Of a DNA stretch of 64,000 nucleotides, positions 25,335 to 34,302 are shown one piece after another. The DNA is taken from positions 1-64,000 of the forward strand of contig NZ_JACIDJ010000001.1 in NCBI RefSeq assembly GCF_014196305.1, in the 5' to 3' direction. Origin of the DNA: Roseococcus suduntuyensis (lineage in GTDB: Bacteria > Pseudomonadota > Alphaproteobacteria > Acetobacterales > Acetobacteraceae). The notes below the pieces were generated by a model. It ran no database searches and was not told the DNA's origin. It worked only from the letters and a program-made list of their open reading frames with translations. Each line of letters begins with the position of its first letter. Position 1 is the first letter of the stretch. The position numbers were made by a program, and so were the translations under genes.

Positions 25335-27053
25335 TCACTCCTCGCCGGCCATCTCGCGGCGGCGGCGGATGGCCGCGCCCAGGATGTCGCCCAGCGAGGC
25401 ACCGCTGTCGGCCGTGCCGAATTCCTTCACGGCCTCGCGCTCCTCCTCGATCTCCTTGCCCTTCACGGTCAGGGAGAGGCGGCGGGCGGCGCGGTCCACG
25501 GCGGTCACCTTGGCGTCCACCTTCTCGCCGATGGCGAACTTCTCCGGGCGCTGGTCCTGGCGGTCACGGGCCAGTTCGGCGCGGCGGATGAAGCCCGTCA
25601 GCACGTCGTCCACACGCACCTCGATGCCATTGGCCTCGACCTTGGTGACGGTGCAGGTGACGATGTCGCCCTTGCGGACGCGGTCCAGCACCTCGGCGGC
25701 CGGGTCGGCCTCAAGCTGCTTGACGCCCAGCGAGATGCGCTCCTTCTCGATGTCCACGTCCAGCACCTTGGCCTTGACCATGTCGCCCTTCTTGTAGGCG
25801 GCCAGGGCCTGCTCGCCAGGGACATCCCAGGACAGGTCGGAGAGGTGCACCATCCCGTCGATGTCGGGACCCACGCCCACGAACAGCCCGAACTCGGTGA
25901 TGTTGCGGATCTCGCCCTCGATCACGCTGCCCAGCGGGTTGTTCTGGACGAACAGCTCCCACGGGTTGCCCTGCGCCTGCTTGAGGCCCAGCGAGATGCG
26001 GCGCTTCGGCTCGTCCACGTCCAGGATCATCACGTCCACCTGCTCGGAGGTGGCGACGATCTTGCCCGGATGGACGTTCTTCTTGGTCCAGGACATCTCG
26101 CTGACGTGCACGAGGCCCTCGACGCCCGGCTCCAGCTCCACGAAGGCGCCGTAGTCGGTGATGTTGGTCACGCGGCCCGAGAAACGGGCGTTGACCGGGT
26201 ACTTGAGCGCCACGCCATCCCAGGGGTCGCTCATCAGCTGCTTCATGCCGAGGCTGATGCGCTGCGTGTCCTGGTTGAAGCGGATGACCTGCACCTTCAC
26301 CTGCTGGCCGATCGTCAGGGCCTCGCTCGGGTGGTTGATGCGGCGCCAGGCGATGTCGGTCACGTGCAGCAGCCCGTCCACGCCGCCCAGGTCCACGAAG
26401 GCGCCGTAGTCGGTGATGTTCTTCACCACGCCATCCAGCACCATGCCTTCCTTCAGGCCCTGGACCAGCTCCGCGCGCTGCTCGGCGCGGGTCTCTTCCA
26501 GCACGGCGCGACGGGAGACGACGATGTTGCCGCGGGCGCGGTCCATCTTCAGGATCTGGAAGGGCTGGGCCTGGCCCATCAGCGGGCCCACGTCACGGAC
26601 GGGGCGGATGTCCACCTGGCTGCCCGGCAGGAACGCCACCGCGCCGCCCAGATCCACCGTGAAGCCACCCTTCACGCGCCCGAACAGAATGCCGTTCACG
26701 CGCTGGTTGGCGGCGAAGGCCTTCTCAAGGTTGGTCCAGGCCTCCTCGCGGCGGGCCTTCTCGCGGCTCAGCACGATGGAGCCGTCGCGGTCCTCGTAGC
26801 GCTCGACGAAGAGGTCGAACACGTCGCCGACCTGCACTTCCGGCTTCATGCCGGCGGGGGCGAATTCCTTGAGGGGCACGCGGCCTTCGCTCTTGAGGCC
26901 CACATCCACCACGGCAAAGTCGTCGTCCAGGCGAACGACCTTACCCGTGACGACGGAGCCGGCGAAGCCGGTGTTGGCGCCCAGCATTTCATCGAGGAGG
27001 GCGGCGAAATCTTCGGTGCCCGCGGTCGAGCCGGGGGCGTTGGCGTTGGCCAT
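25335..27053 (-). CDS. rpsA: 30S ribosomal protein S1
   Basis: S1 binds mRNA and delivers it to the 30S subunit. The 572-residue protein contains six S1/OB-fold repeats, recognisable by recurrent GFVV/DYGAFV(D/E)L segments (DDDFAVVDVGLKSEG, KGGFTVDLGGAVAFLPGSQVD, NITDYGAFVDLGGVDGLLH, NITDYGAFVELEPGVEGLVH, NITEFGLFVGVGPDIDGMVH, plus a divergent sixth). It is the last member of aroA-cmk-rpsA, separated from cmk by 242 bases. There is no strong Shine-Dalgarno before ATG 27053, normal for rpsA, and a hairpin lies just upstream that may take part in autoregulation. Confidence 0.97.
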   Translation of the reverse strand: MANANAPGSTAGTEDFAALLDEMLGANTGFAGSVVTGKVVRLDDDFAVVDVGLKSEGRVPLKEFAPAGMKPEVQVGDVFDLFVERYEDRDGSIVLSREKARREEAWTNLEKAFAANQRVNGILFGRVKGGFTVDLGGAVAFLPGSQVDIRPVRDVGPLMGQAQPFQILKMDRARGNIVVSRRAVLEETRAEQRAELVQGLKEGMVLDGVVKNITDYGAFVDLGGVDGLLHVTDIAWRRINHPSEALTIGQQVKVQVIRFNQDTQRISLGMKQLMSDPWDGVALKYPVNARFSGRVTNITDYGAFVELEPGVEGLVHVSEMSWTKKNVHPGKIVATSEQVDVMILDVDEPKRRISLGLKQAQGNPWELFVQNNPLGSVIEGEIRNITEFGLFVGVGPDIDGMVHLSDLSWDVPGEQALAAYKKGDMVKAKVLDVDIEKERISLGVKQLEADPAAEVLDRVRKGDIVTCTVTKVEANGIEVRVDDVLTGFIRRAELARDRQDQRPEKFAIGEKVDAKVTAVDRAARRLSLTVKGKEIEEEREAVKEFGTADSGASLGDILGAAIRRRREMAGEE

Positions 27054-27077
27054 GTAGAGCTTGTGTCCTGGGTCAGG

Positions 27078-27098
27078 TTCGGAACGAGATGTTCCGAA
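27078..27098 (-). promoter_or_regulatory. Leader hairpin upstream of rpsA
   Basis: On the rpsA strand, TTCGGAAC and GTTCCGAA form a perfect 8-bp stem around the 5-base loop ATCTC, ending about 24 bases before the start codon. S1 is known to repress its own translation in enteric bacteria through leader structures, so a role in feedback is plausible. The other ~200 bases of the cmk-rpsA gap show a TTGACC hexamer near 27270 as a possible -35 but no gene. Confidence 0.45.
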
Positions 27099-27295
27099 GT
27101 CCGGTCCTGCGCAACGGCCTGGGGCCTTGCCCCGCCATGCCATCACGGCTTGCCGCCAGCCACGGAGGGGTCTGGGGGCCGATGGGTGGGTCGCTTGCGG
27201 CGCGCCCCGAAGGCCGGTCCCGGCATCGCCGACACGCACCTGTCTTCGACGGAGTCGTCCCCAGGGTCAAGCCAAAACCGCGATCCACTCCGGGA

Positions 27296-27934
27296 TCACG
27301 TCGCTTTTTGCGCCGCAACAGCCCAGGAAAGGGCGATCTGGAACACGGTTTCGGCATCAAGTTCGCTGGTGTCGAGCAGCTTGGCGTCCTCGGCCGGGCG
27401 CAGCGGGGCCACGCCGCGATTGGCATCGCGCGCGTCGCGGTCTGCCATGTCCCGCGCCACCTGATCGAGGCTCGGCGCCGGGCCCTTGGCCAGCAGTTCC
27501 GCATGGCGACGCTGGGCGCGCACCTCGGGGCTGGCCGTGACGAAGAGCTTCAGCCGCGCCTCGGGGAAGACGACGGTGCCGATGTCCCGCCCATCCAGCA
27601 CCGCGCCGTGCCGCGCGCCGAAACCGCGCTGGAACTCCAGCAGCGCCGCCCGCACGCCCGGAATGGCCGCGACCTTGCTGGCGGCGGCATCGGCGGCGGG
27701 GCCGCGCAGATCGGGGCGTTCGAAGTCGGCGGGGGTCAGATCGCGGGCGGCGGCCTCGGCCGCCACGGGGTCGGCGGGGTCGGCGCCCATGTCCAGCGCC
27801 CGGCGCCCCGTGGCGCGGTAGAGCAAGCCGGTGTCCAGGTAGGGCAGGCCCAGTTCCCGGGCGAGGCGCCGCGCCAGGGTCCCCTTGCCCGCCGCCGCCG
27901 GCCCGTCCACGGCGATGACGAAGGGCGTGCTCAT
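27296..27934 (-). CDS. cmk: Cytidylate kinase
   Basis: Cmk phosphorylates CMP and dCMP. The 212-residue product has the P-loop [16 protein letters not shown] (residues 10-25), the CMP-binding YLDTGLLYR segment, [13 protein letters not shown] and the lid region [12 protein letters not shown]. The 5' end overlaps the aroA stop by 4 bases, so translation is coupled. The aroA-cmk-rpsA order is conserved across many proteobacteria. Confidence 0.96.
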   Translation of the reverse strand: MSTPFVIAVDGPAAAGKGTLARRLARELGLPYLDTGLLYRATGRRALDMGADPADPVAAEAAARDLTPADFERPDLRGPAADAAASKVAAIPGVRAALLEFQRGFGARHGAVLDGRDIGTVVFPEARLKLFVTASPEVRAQRRHAELLAKGPAPSLDQVARDMADRDARDANRGVAPLRPAEDAKLLDTSELDAETVFQIALSWAVAAQKAT

Positions 27935-29280
27935 GCCGCCTCGATGGCCGCGCCGCCCGCGGCGCGGTTCATCAGCCCGACGAAATCGGGGAAGCTGGTG
28001 GCGATGAAGCCGCCATCATCGATGGTCATGGGGGCGCGGGTGGCGAGGCCCAGCACCAGGGCGCTCATCGCCAGGCGGTGGTCCATCTGGGTGGCGACCA
28101 GGCCGCCGCCGGGGGCGGGGCCGCCCGTGCCATGGACGATCATGTCATCACCCTCCACCTCGACCTTCACGCCGGCGGCCTCCAGCAGGGCGGCGGTGCC
28201 GGAGAGGCGGTCGCTCTCTTTCACCCGCAGTTCGCCCAGGCCACGGAAGCGGCTGGCGCCGCGGGCATGGGCGGCGGCCACGGCCAGGATGGGGTATTCG
28301 TCGATCATGGAGGGCGCGCGGGTGGCGGGCACGTCCACGGCGCGCAGCTCGCCCTGGCGCAGCACGAGGTCGCCCACCGGCTCACCGCCCTCGGTGCGGG
28401 CATTGGCGACGGTGAGCGCGGCGCCCATCTCGCGCAGCGTCTCGAACAACCCGGTACGGAGTGGGTTCAGCCCCACATTCTCCACCACCAGGCGCGAACC
28501 GGGCACAATCAGCGCCGCCACGGCGAAGAAGGCGGCCGAGGATGGGTCGCCCGGCACCTGCACCGGCGCGGCGCGAAGCTCGGGCTGGCCATCCAGCTCG
28601 ATGACACGGCCATGTCCCTCCGCCGCCACGCGGACGGTGGCGCCGAAATGCCGCAGCATGTTCTCGCTGTGGTCGCGGGTGGCCTCGGGCTCCACCACGC
28701 GGGTCACGCCAGGGGCGCAAAGACCGGCCAGCAGGCATGCGCTCTTCACCTGGGCCGAGGCCACAGGGAGGCGATAATCGAGCGGCAGCGGGTTGCGCGC
28801 GCCGTCCACCGCCAGCGGCAGCCGGCCACCCTCGCGCGTCAGGAAACGGGCGCCGGTGGCGGCCAGCGGGTCCGTCACGCGCTTCATGGGGCGGCGGCGC
28901 AGGCTGGCATCGCCCGTCATCACGGCAAACAGGGGGTGACCCGCCAGCAGCCCGCAGATCAGCCGCGCGGCGGTGCCGGAATTGCCCATGTCCAGGACAT
29001 CCGCGGGTTCCGTGAGGCCGCCGATGCCACGCCCGGCCACGCGCCAGGCGCCATCGCCCAGCCGGTCCACCGTCGCGCCCAGCAGGCGCATGGCGGCGGC
29101 GGTGCGCAGCACGTCCTCGCCCTCCAGCAGGCCCTGGATTTCGGTGGTGCCGATGGCCAGCGCGCCGAACATCAAGGCGCGGTGGCTGATGGACTTGTCG
29201 CCCGGCACGCGCAGCCTTCCGGAGAGCGGTGCGGGGGCCGCGCGGGCGCGCAGGGGCTGGGGTGCGGATTCGCTCGACAT
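27931..29280 (-). CDS. aroA: 3-phosphoshikimate 1-carboxyvinyltransferase (EPSP synthase, class II)
   Basis: AroA joins PEP to shikimate-3-phosphate in aromatic synthesis. The 449-residue protein reads as a class II enzyme close to the Agrobacterium CP4 type: [16 protein letters not shown] at the start, [64 protein letters not shown] and [10 protein letters not shown]. The PEP-site segment reads GNSGTAAR, with Gly at the position that is Ala in CP4. ATG 29280 is chosen because [13 protein letters not shown] leads into the domain; the ribosome site is weak. It heads the aroA-cmk-rpsA operon and is divergent from the TIGR02300 gene. Confidence 0.96.
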   Translation of the reverse strand: MSSESAPQPLRARAAPAPLSGRLRVPGDKSISHRALMFGALAIGTTEIQGLLEGEDVLRTAAAMRLLGATVDRLGDGAWRVAGRGIGGLTEPADVLDMGNSGTAARLICGLLAGHPLFAVMTGDASLRRRPMKRVTDPLAATGARFLTREGGRLPLAVDGARNPLPLDYRLPVASAQVKSACLLAGLCAPGVTRVVEPEATRDHSENMLRHFGATVRVAAEGHGRVIELDGQPELRAAPVQVPGDPSSAAFFAVAALIVPGSRLVVENVGLNPLRTGLFETLREMGAALTVANARTEGGEPVGDLVLRQGELRAVDVPATRAPSMIDEYPILAVAAAHARGASRFRGLGELRVKESDRLSGTAALLEAAGVKVEVEGDDMIVHGTGGPAPGGGLVATQMDHRLAMSALVLGLATRAPMTIDDGGFIATSFPDFVGLMNRAAGGAAIEAA

Positions 29281-29362
29281 GGAAGGCGGTTTGACACCGA
29301 CGCGCTGCCCGTGGCAATGCGCCCCGCCCGCCCGGACGGGCGGCATTAGTATAGAGGGCTCC

Positions 29363-29686
29363 ATGGCAAAGCCGGAACTTGGCCTGAAGCGCGTCTGCGT
29401 GGCCTGCGGCGCGAAATTCTACGACCTGACGCGCGCGCCCGCGATCTGCCCCAAATGCGGGACGGAACAGCCGGCCGAGCAGCCGCGCGCCCGCCGCTCC
29501 GCCGCATTGCCGGAGGACAAGGTGAAGAAGCGCGCCGGTGTCCCCGCCGAGGCCGACGCCGAGGATGTGGAACTGGAAGACGTGGAGGCGGACCCCGCCC
29601 TCGACGACGACGCCGACCTCGAGGACGAGGAAGAGGCGATCGGCGATGAGATCGAGGTCGAGGCCGATCGCGACGAGGAAACCTGA
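29363..29686 (+). CDS. TIGR02300 (FYDLN acid) family protein
   Basis: The 107-residue protein is typical of alphaproteobacteria. It starts [26 protein letters not shown], giving the FYDL motif, and has two CxxC pairs (CVAC, CPKC) that would bind one zinc. The C-terminal half is almost entirely Asp/Glu, hence FYDLN-acid. Function is unknown. The 82-base gap to aroA is divergent; it holds TTGACA at about 29291 and TATAGA near 29351, but these do not form one properly spaced promoter. Confidence 0.9.
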   Translation: MAKPELGLKRVCVACGAKFYDLTRAPAICPKCGTEQPAEQPRARRSAALPEDKVKKRAGVPAEADAEDVELEDVEADPALDDDADLEDEEEAIGDEIEVEADRDEET

Positions 29687-29726
29687 GTCCATGGACGCTG
29701 GGCGCGGCTGCGCCTATTCAGCGTCC

Positions 29727-30233
29727 ATGTTCCGGACCCTTTTCGTCGCGGTGCTGCTGGCCGCGGCACCCGCCGCCGCCCAGCAGGCCAACCGGCCCTC
29801 CAAGCTCGGTGATTTCGACGCCTGGACCGCCGTCACCCATACGGAGGGCGGCCAGCGCGTGTGCTACGCCTTCGCCCGCGCGCGCTCCGTGGATGGTGTG
29901 CCAGGGCGCCTCGCGCCCAATGTCATGCTGCTGGTGACGCACCGCAGCAACCAGCGCGACCAGGTGGCCATCCGCCCCGGCTACGCCTTCGCCCGCGGCG
30001 CCGAGAGCGCGCTGGTGGTGGGCAATGCCACCCTGCCCTTCTTCACCGCGGGCGACACCGCCTTCGCGCGTGACGGCGCGGCCGTGGTGGCGGCCCTGCG
30101 CGGGGGGCGCGAGGCGCTGTCACGCGGGCCTGGTCCCAACAACCGCGGCGTCTCGGCCGATGTGTTTCCCCTGCAGGGCTTCACCGCGGCCTACAACGCC
30201 ATCACGCGCGCCTGCCCGGCGGCCCGCCGATGA
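29727..30233 (+). CDS. Invasion-associated locus B (IalB)-like secreted protein
   Basis: The 168-residue protein has a Sec signal peptide ([19 protein letters not shown], cleavage near residue 20) and a mature domain like IalB-family proteins: [33 protein letters not shown] and a C-terminal [13 protein letters not shown] region. The two cysteines (in RVCYAF and TRACPAAR) could form a disulfide. IalB relatives are periplasmic or surface proteins of unclear role. An in-frame ATG 12 codons upstream is an alternative start. It overlaps rlmN by 4 bases. Confidence 0.75.
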   Translation: MFRTLFVAVLLAAAPAAAQQANRPSKLGDFDAWTAVTHTEGGQRVCYAFARARSVDGVPGRLAPNVMLLVTHRSNQRDQVAIRPGYAFARGAESALVVGNATLPFFTAGDTAFARDGAAVVAALRGGREALSRGPGPNNRGVSADVFPLQGFTAAYNAITRACPAARR

Positions 30234-31453
30234 ATGCCTTCCCGCCCCACAACCGCACCCTGCCGCCCAGCGACGGGCTGACCGAGGCCGAGCGCGCGCG
30301 CATCCTGGCCAAGGCCGCCGCCTTCGCGCCGCCGCCCATGCAGGACGCGGAGGGCCGCCGCGAACTGGTGGGGCTGACGCGCGAGGAACTGGCGGCCGAG
30401 ATGGTCGAGATGGGCGAAAAGCCCTTCCGCGCCAAGCAATTGTGGCACTGGATCTACCACCAGGGCACGCGCGACTTCGCGGCCATGACCTCCATCGCCA
30501 AGCCCTTCCAGGCGCGGCTGGCCGAGCGCTTCACCATCGGCCGGCCCGGTGTGACCACCGAGCAGACCAGCACCGACGGCACCCGCAAATGGCTGTTTGC
30601 CTTCCGCGACGGGCAGCAGGTGGAGACGGTCTATATCCCGGACGAGGACCGGGGGGCCGTCTGCATCTCCTCCCAGGTGGGCTGCACCCTCTCCTGCACC
30701 TTCTGTCACACCGGCACGCAGAAGCTGGTGCGGAACCTGGGTGCTGCCGAGATCGTGGGGCAGTTCATGGCCGCGCGCGATTCCTACGGCGAATGGCCAA
30801 CGCCCAAGGGTGGGTCGGGGGACAAGGATGGGTCCGAAGATGGCCGCCTGCTCTCCAACATCGTCGTCATGGGCATGGGCGAGCCGCTCTACAATTACGA
30901 GAACATCGCCAAGGCGCTCACCATCATCATGGACCATGAGGGCATCGGCCTGTCGCGCCGGCGCATCACCCTCAGCACCTCCGGCGTGGTGCCCATGATG
31001 GACAAGTGCGGGGCGGAGCTGGGGGTGAACCTGGCCGTTTCGCTCCACGCCGTCACGGACGAGTTGCGCGACGAGATCGTGCCGCTGAACCGCAAATACC
31101 CCATCGCGGAGCTGCTGGCCGCCTGCCGGCGCTACCCAGGTGCCTCCAACGCGCGGCGCATCACCTTCGAATACGTCATGCTGCGCGGGGTGAACGACAG
31201 CGAGGCCGAGGCGCATGAACTCGTCCGCCTGCTGCGCGGCATCCCGGCCAAGGTGAACCTGATCCCGTTCAACCCCTGGCCCGGTTCCCCCTACAAGACC
31301 TCGACGCCCGAGGCGGTGAACCGCTTCGCCGCCATCCTGAACGATGCCGGCTATTCCAGCCCCATCCGCCGCCCCCGCGGCCGCGACATCCTGGCCGCCT
31401 GCGGCCAGCTCAAGACCGAAAGCGAACGGGCGAAGCGGGGCGGCGCGGCGTGA
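30230..31453 (+). CDS. rlmN: Dual-specificity 23S rRNA/tRNA adenine-C2 methyltransferase RlmN
   Basis: RlmN is a radical SAM enzyme that methylates A2503 of 23S rRNA and A37 of some tRNAs. The 407-residue product has the CxxxCxxC cluster motif (C152, C156, C159), the conserved upstream cysteine C145 ([10 protein letters not shown]) that relays the methyl-bearing chemistry and a C-terminal cysteine in [18 protein letters not shown] and the long [16 protein letters not shown] segment are family hallmarks. The N-terminus includes an ~50-residue extension. Start ATG overlaps the IalB-like stop; the small membrane-protein gene overlaps its own stop. Confidence 0.96.
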   Translation: MNAFPPHNRTLPPSDGLTEAERARILAKAAAFAPPPMQDAEGRRELVGLTREELAAEMVEMGEKPFRAKQLWHWIYHQGTRDFAAMTSIAKPFQARLAERFTIGRPGVTTEQTSTDGTRKWLFAFRDGQQVETVYIPDEDRGAVCISSQVGCTLSCTFCHTGTQKLVRNLGAAEIVGQFMAARDSYGEWPTPKGGSGDKDGSEDGRLLSNIVVMGMGEPLYNYENIAKALTIIMDHEGIGLSRRRITLSTSGVVPMMDKCGAELGVNLAVSLHAVTDELRDEIVPLNRKYPIAELLAACRRYPGASNARRITFEYVMLRGVNDSEAEAHELVRLLRGIPAKVNLIPFNPWPGSPYKTSTPEAVNRFAAILNDAGYSSPIRRPRGRDILAACGQLKTESERAKRGGAA

Positions 31454-31746
31454 GCTGGGCGCCGGGGCCCGGCCTGTGGCGCTGGGCGCTGGCGATCGTC
31501 ACTCTCTTGGCCTGGAGCCCGATCCTGTCGGTGCTGACGGCCTCGGCCCTGGCCGATGTGCTGGGCTGCCGGCTGAATGAGGGCACCCCCCACCCCTGCC
31601 TCCTGGCCGGGCAGGACATTGGCGGCACGCTCTATGGCATGTTCGTGATGGGCTGGTTCGGCCTGCTGACCTTCCCCTTCGCGATCGGCACGGCGCTGGC
31701 CTGGGCCTGGCTCGGCGCCCGCGCCCTGTGGCGGCGCTTCCAGTGA
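31450..31746 (+). CDS. Small membrane protein
   Basis: This 98-residue protein has two or three membrane helices (about 8-33, 57-80, 78-95) and a short extracytoplasmic loop with two cysteines, [12 protein letters not shown], which could form a disulfide. The segment [18 protein letters not shown] is recognisable in unnamed alphaproteobacterial proteins. No function is known. It starts at GTG overlapping the rlmN stop (GTGA) and its stop overlaps the next gene in the same way. Confidence 0.75.
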   Translation: MSWAPGPGLWRWALAIVTLLAWSPILSVLTASALADVLGCRLNEGTPHPCLLAGQDIGGTLYGMFVMGWFGLLTFPFAIGTALAWAWLGARALWRRFQ

Positions 31747-32897
31747 GCGTGCCCCTGCCGCTCGGCCTCATGGCATTCGGCGGCTTCGCCATCGGCGCGG
31801 GGATGCGCCTGCTGGACCCGCTTCTGCCCATGATCGCGGTGGGGTTCGGCACCACCGTGGCGGGGGCCGCCATCCTGATCGCGGCCTTCGCCCTGCCCTA
31901 TGGCGCGGGGCAGATCGCGACCGGCCCGCTGGGCGACCGGCTGGGCAAGGTGCGCGTGGCGAGCTTCGCGCTGATCGCCTACGGGCTGGTCAGCATGGCA
32001 TCCGCCCTCGCGCAGGGGCTGACGGACCTGACCATCATGCGCGCGCTGGCCGGGCTGTTCGCCGGCGCTGTGATCCCGCTGATGATGGCGCATATCGGCG
32101 ACAGCGTGCCCTATGAGGACCGCCAGGCGGCCATCGGCCGGTTCCTGACGGGCATGGTCTTCGCACAGATGCTGGCCGGCCCGATGTCCGGCGTGCTGGG
32201 CGAGAATTTTGGCTGGCGCGCGAGCTTCCTGGCGGCCGGCGGGCTGGCGGTGGGGGCGGGCGGGCTGATGGCCTGGAAGCTGCTGCGCGGGGCGCCGCCG
32301 CCCGTGCCCTCGGGCGCCGGGATGTTTTCCGGCTTCGGCAAGCTGCTGCGGGCGCGCGCGGGGCGAAAGCTGCTGATGCTGGCGGGGCTGAACGGGGCGC
32401 TGCTGTTCGGCGGCGCCTTTCCCTTCGTGGCGAGCTTCCTGATCGAGCGCTTCGGGCTTTCGGCGGCCGAGGCGGGGCTGGTGATGGCGGGCTTCGGCGC
32501 GGGGGCGTTTCTCTACACGCGCATCGCCAAGCGGCTGGTAAGGCGCTTCGGGGAGCGGGGGCTGCTGGGCATCGGCGGGGCGGCGCTGATGGGGCTGCTG
32601 CTGCTGATCAGCGTGGCCTGGGCCTGGTGGGTGGTGCTGGTGGCGCAGCTTTGCATCGGCCTGGCCTTCTTCATGTTCCACGGGGTGCTGCAGGCGCGCG
32701 CGACCGAGGCGCTGCCCGAGGCGCGCGGCACGGCGGTGAGCGCCTTCGCCATGGCGCTGTTCCTGGGGCAGACGGTGGGGACGCTGGTGTTTGCGGGGGT
32801 GATCGCCTGGGGGGATTACCGGGTGGCGTTTGCGCTGGCGGGGGTGGGGGTTGGGGGCTTGGCTTGGTGGGCGCGGAAGGCGCCCTCGCAACTATAA
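31743..32897 (+). CDS. MFS transporter
   Basis: This ~384-residue major facilitator carrier has about 12 helices and a clear A-motif, GPLGDRLGKVRVAS, after helix 2. GTG 31743 is the preferred start (4-base overlap with the preceding stop); GTG 31749 and ATG 31770 are also in frame. Drug or sugar efflux is possible, but no substrate can be named. Its stop codon is the left edge of the A+T-rich restriction-modification insert: the endonuclease gene ends inside the last 6 bases of this gene from the other strand. Confidence 0.85.
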   Translation: MSVPLPLGLMAFGGFAIGAGMRLLDPLLPMIAVGFGTTVAGAAILIAAFALPYGAGQIATGPLGDRLGKVRVASFALIAYGLVSMASALAQGLTDLTIMRALAGLFAGAVIPLMMAHIGDSVPYEDRQAAIGRFLTGMVFAQMLAGPMSGVLGENFGWRASFLAAGGLAVGAGGLMAWKLLRGAPPPVPSGAGMFSGFGKLLRARAGRKLLMLAGLNGALLFGGAFPFVASFLIERFGLSAAEAGLVMAGFGAGAFLYTRIAKRLVRRFGERGLLGIGGAALMGLLLLISVAWAWWVVLVAQLCIGLAFFMFHGVLQARATEALPEARGTAVSAFAMALFLGQTVGTLVFAGVIAWGDYRVAFALAGVGVGGLAWWARKAPSQL

Positions 32898-33821
32898 CAA
32901 TAGTTTGTCAGCTGGAGAGAGATGCCGAAAACTTTGAGGCCGCCAAGCAGGAAGGCTGTCACTGCCAAGCAAGTCAAGAAACAAAGGATCAAAACTGAGT
33001 GATCCATTCGAAAAAACTACATTTGATACATACTTTTTCCCACTTGATAACGCCCACTGAGCCCCGATTTCGACCTCGACAACGTCTGCCAGCTTTAGTG
33101 AAGCAAGCGGATGAATGCAGTAAACCCATTTACGTTCTGCGGCCTGCTCGGCGTCTACCCTTCCATAGTTTTGTTCTTTAAAAAAAACTCCTAGACCCCT
33201 CTGCAGATTGAATTGACCCCTTCGGTCAAGAGTAACGAAGATCGTTCGAAACTCTAATATTCCGGCTAAAGGAAATAGAAAAGCTTCCTGGTCAAAGATA
33301 TGGGCCACAATTATTGGAACACAATTCAAGGCAGACCACTTCTCCAATCTTCCTAGGTCTTCGTCTTTGACAAAAATATTTGGCGCGACGGGAACAGGTA
33401 GTGTTTTTGGAATATTTCGATTTGAAGGTATGAGCCGTGGAATTTTATAGCGCTCTTTCATTTCAGAGGCACGATAGGGCGAAAACTCCACCTCGAAAGC
33501 AAGACGAGCCTTAGACAAAACGAAGCTTGGCTTTGAAACAGAGCCTCCGGCAGGCACAGACAAGTCATTGCTCACCAGCCACTCTAATTCTGTCTGGGTA
33601 AGTTCTTCTTTAAGATATAATAAAAGATCTGGTTCTTTTATAGTTATATCGCCGAGATCCACATACTTCGAATCAGAGGAGAATGAGGCTCCGTACCGTA
33701 TCAGCAAATACGGACCAAGTTTGTTTATTTCTTGAAATAAAAGATTTTCTGCCCACCGACTCGCGTTGAATCTATTCTCAAAATCGGCGCCACGGCCTCG
33801 TGACTGAGATGATTCACTCAT
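32892..33821 (-). CDS. Putative type II restriction endonuclease
   Basis: The 309-residue protein has no assured family match by eye but carries a PD-(D/E)XK-like core: EPDLLLY with D65, then AFEVEFSPY with E110 and E112, an ExE arrangement like that of BamHI. Its neighbours (an XRE regulator overlapping its 5' end by 8 bases and a divergent DNA methyltransferase) make a restriction enzyme the best explanation. The recognition site cannot be deduced; relatives of AccI or XcyI are possibilities only. Codon use is A+T-rich. The stop lies within the last codons of the opposite MFS gene. Confidence 0.72.
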   Translation of the reverse strand: MSESSQSRGRGADFENRFNASRWAENLLFQEINKLGPYLLIRYGASFSSDSKYVDLGDITIKEPDLLLYLKEELTQTELEWLVSNDLSVPAGGSVSKPSFVLSKARLAFEVEFSPYRASEMKERYKIPRLIPSNRNIPKTLPVPVAPNIFVKDEDLGRLEKWSALNCVPIIVAHIFDQEAFLFPLAGILEFRTIFVTLDRRGQFNLQRGLGVFFKEQNYGRVDAEQAAERKWVYCIHPLASLKLADVVEVEIGAQWALSSGKKYVSNVVFSNGSLSFDPLFLDLLGSDSLPAWRPQSFRHLSPADKLLL

Positions 33822-34089
33822 CGGATGGCCCTTTATATTTTTCTGCGAGAAGCACTAGACAGGAAGGGGCGATCGCAAGTCCTGCAGCTATTCGGACTAA
33901 GATAGAAAATGTCGGATTTCTTTTTCCTCGCTCCACGCCACTTAGATAAGTAACGTGGATGCCCGCCCGGTCAGCCAGGGCTTCCTGTGACATTGCGCGG
34001 GCCAGCCGGGCCTGTCGGACAGCGACACCCAACTGCAGTAAATCTGCTGCGCCCGCATTGGGGGCTGGGGAGGCCTGCTCATTAGTCAC
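33814..34089 (-). CDS. XRE-family (C-protein-like) regulator
   Basis: This 91-residue protein is almost wholly a helix-turn-helix domain: LGVAVRQARLARAMSQEALADRAGIHVTYLSGVERGKRNPTFSIL, with the classic SQEALA and YLSGVERG helices. In type II systems, such controller proteins bind boxes upstream of their own gene and delay endonuclease expression until the host DNA is methylated. It is upstream of the endonuclease gene and overlaps it by 8 bases (shared ATGAGTGA), so the two are expressed together. Confidence 0.88.
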   Translation of the reverse strand: MTNEQASPAPNAGAADLLQLGVAVRQARLARAMSQEALADRAGIHVTYLSGVERGKRNPTFSILVRIAAGLAIAPSCLVLLAEKYKGPSDE

Positions 34090-34302
34090 AGGTAAGTCTC
34101 ACCCCTTCCTCAAGTTGAGGGATGCGACACCGGCGCGCGGCCGTTCCGCCATAGCCAATGAGTCAAGTTCAAGCTATGGCTGCAGAAACGCAGCTCTTCG
34201 CAGGCGAAGCCATTAACGGCGCGCTCGCGATCGGTTGGGGGTTACGACGACTGCCGACCTCGGGCAGTTTAGCACTTAGAATCCGAGTACCAGGCACCGC
34301 CG
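34090..34302. promoter_or_regulatory. Divergent control region with candidate C-box
   Basis: These 213 bases separate the regulator from the methyltransferase and must hold both promoters. An 8-bp perfect inverted repeat GCCATAGC-N17-GCTATGGC lies at 34148-34180, and a second, shorter palindrome (CTGCC-gacctc-GGGCAG) near 34252. The first has the size of a controller-protein operator or a stem-loop. I could not match the published C-box consensus by eye. Confidence 0.45.
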
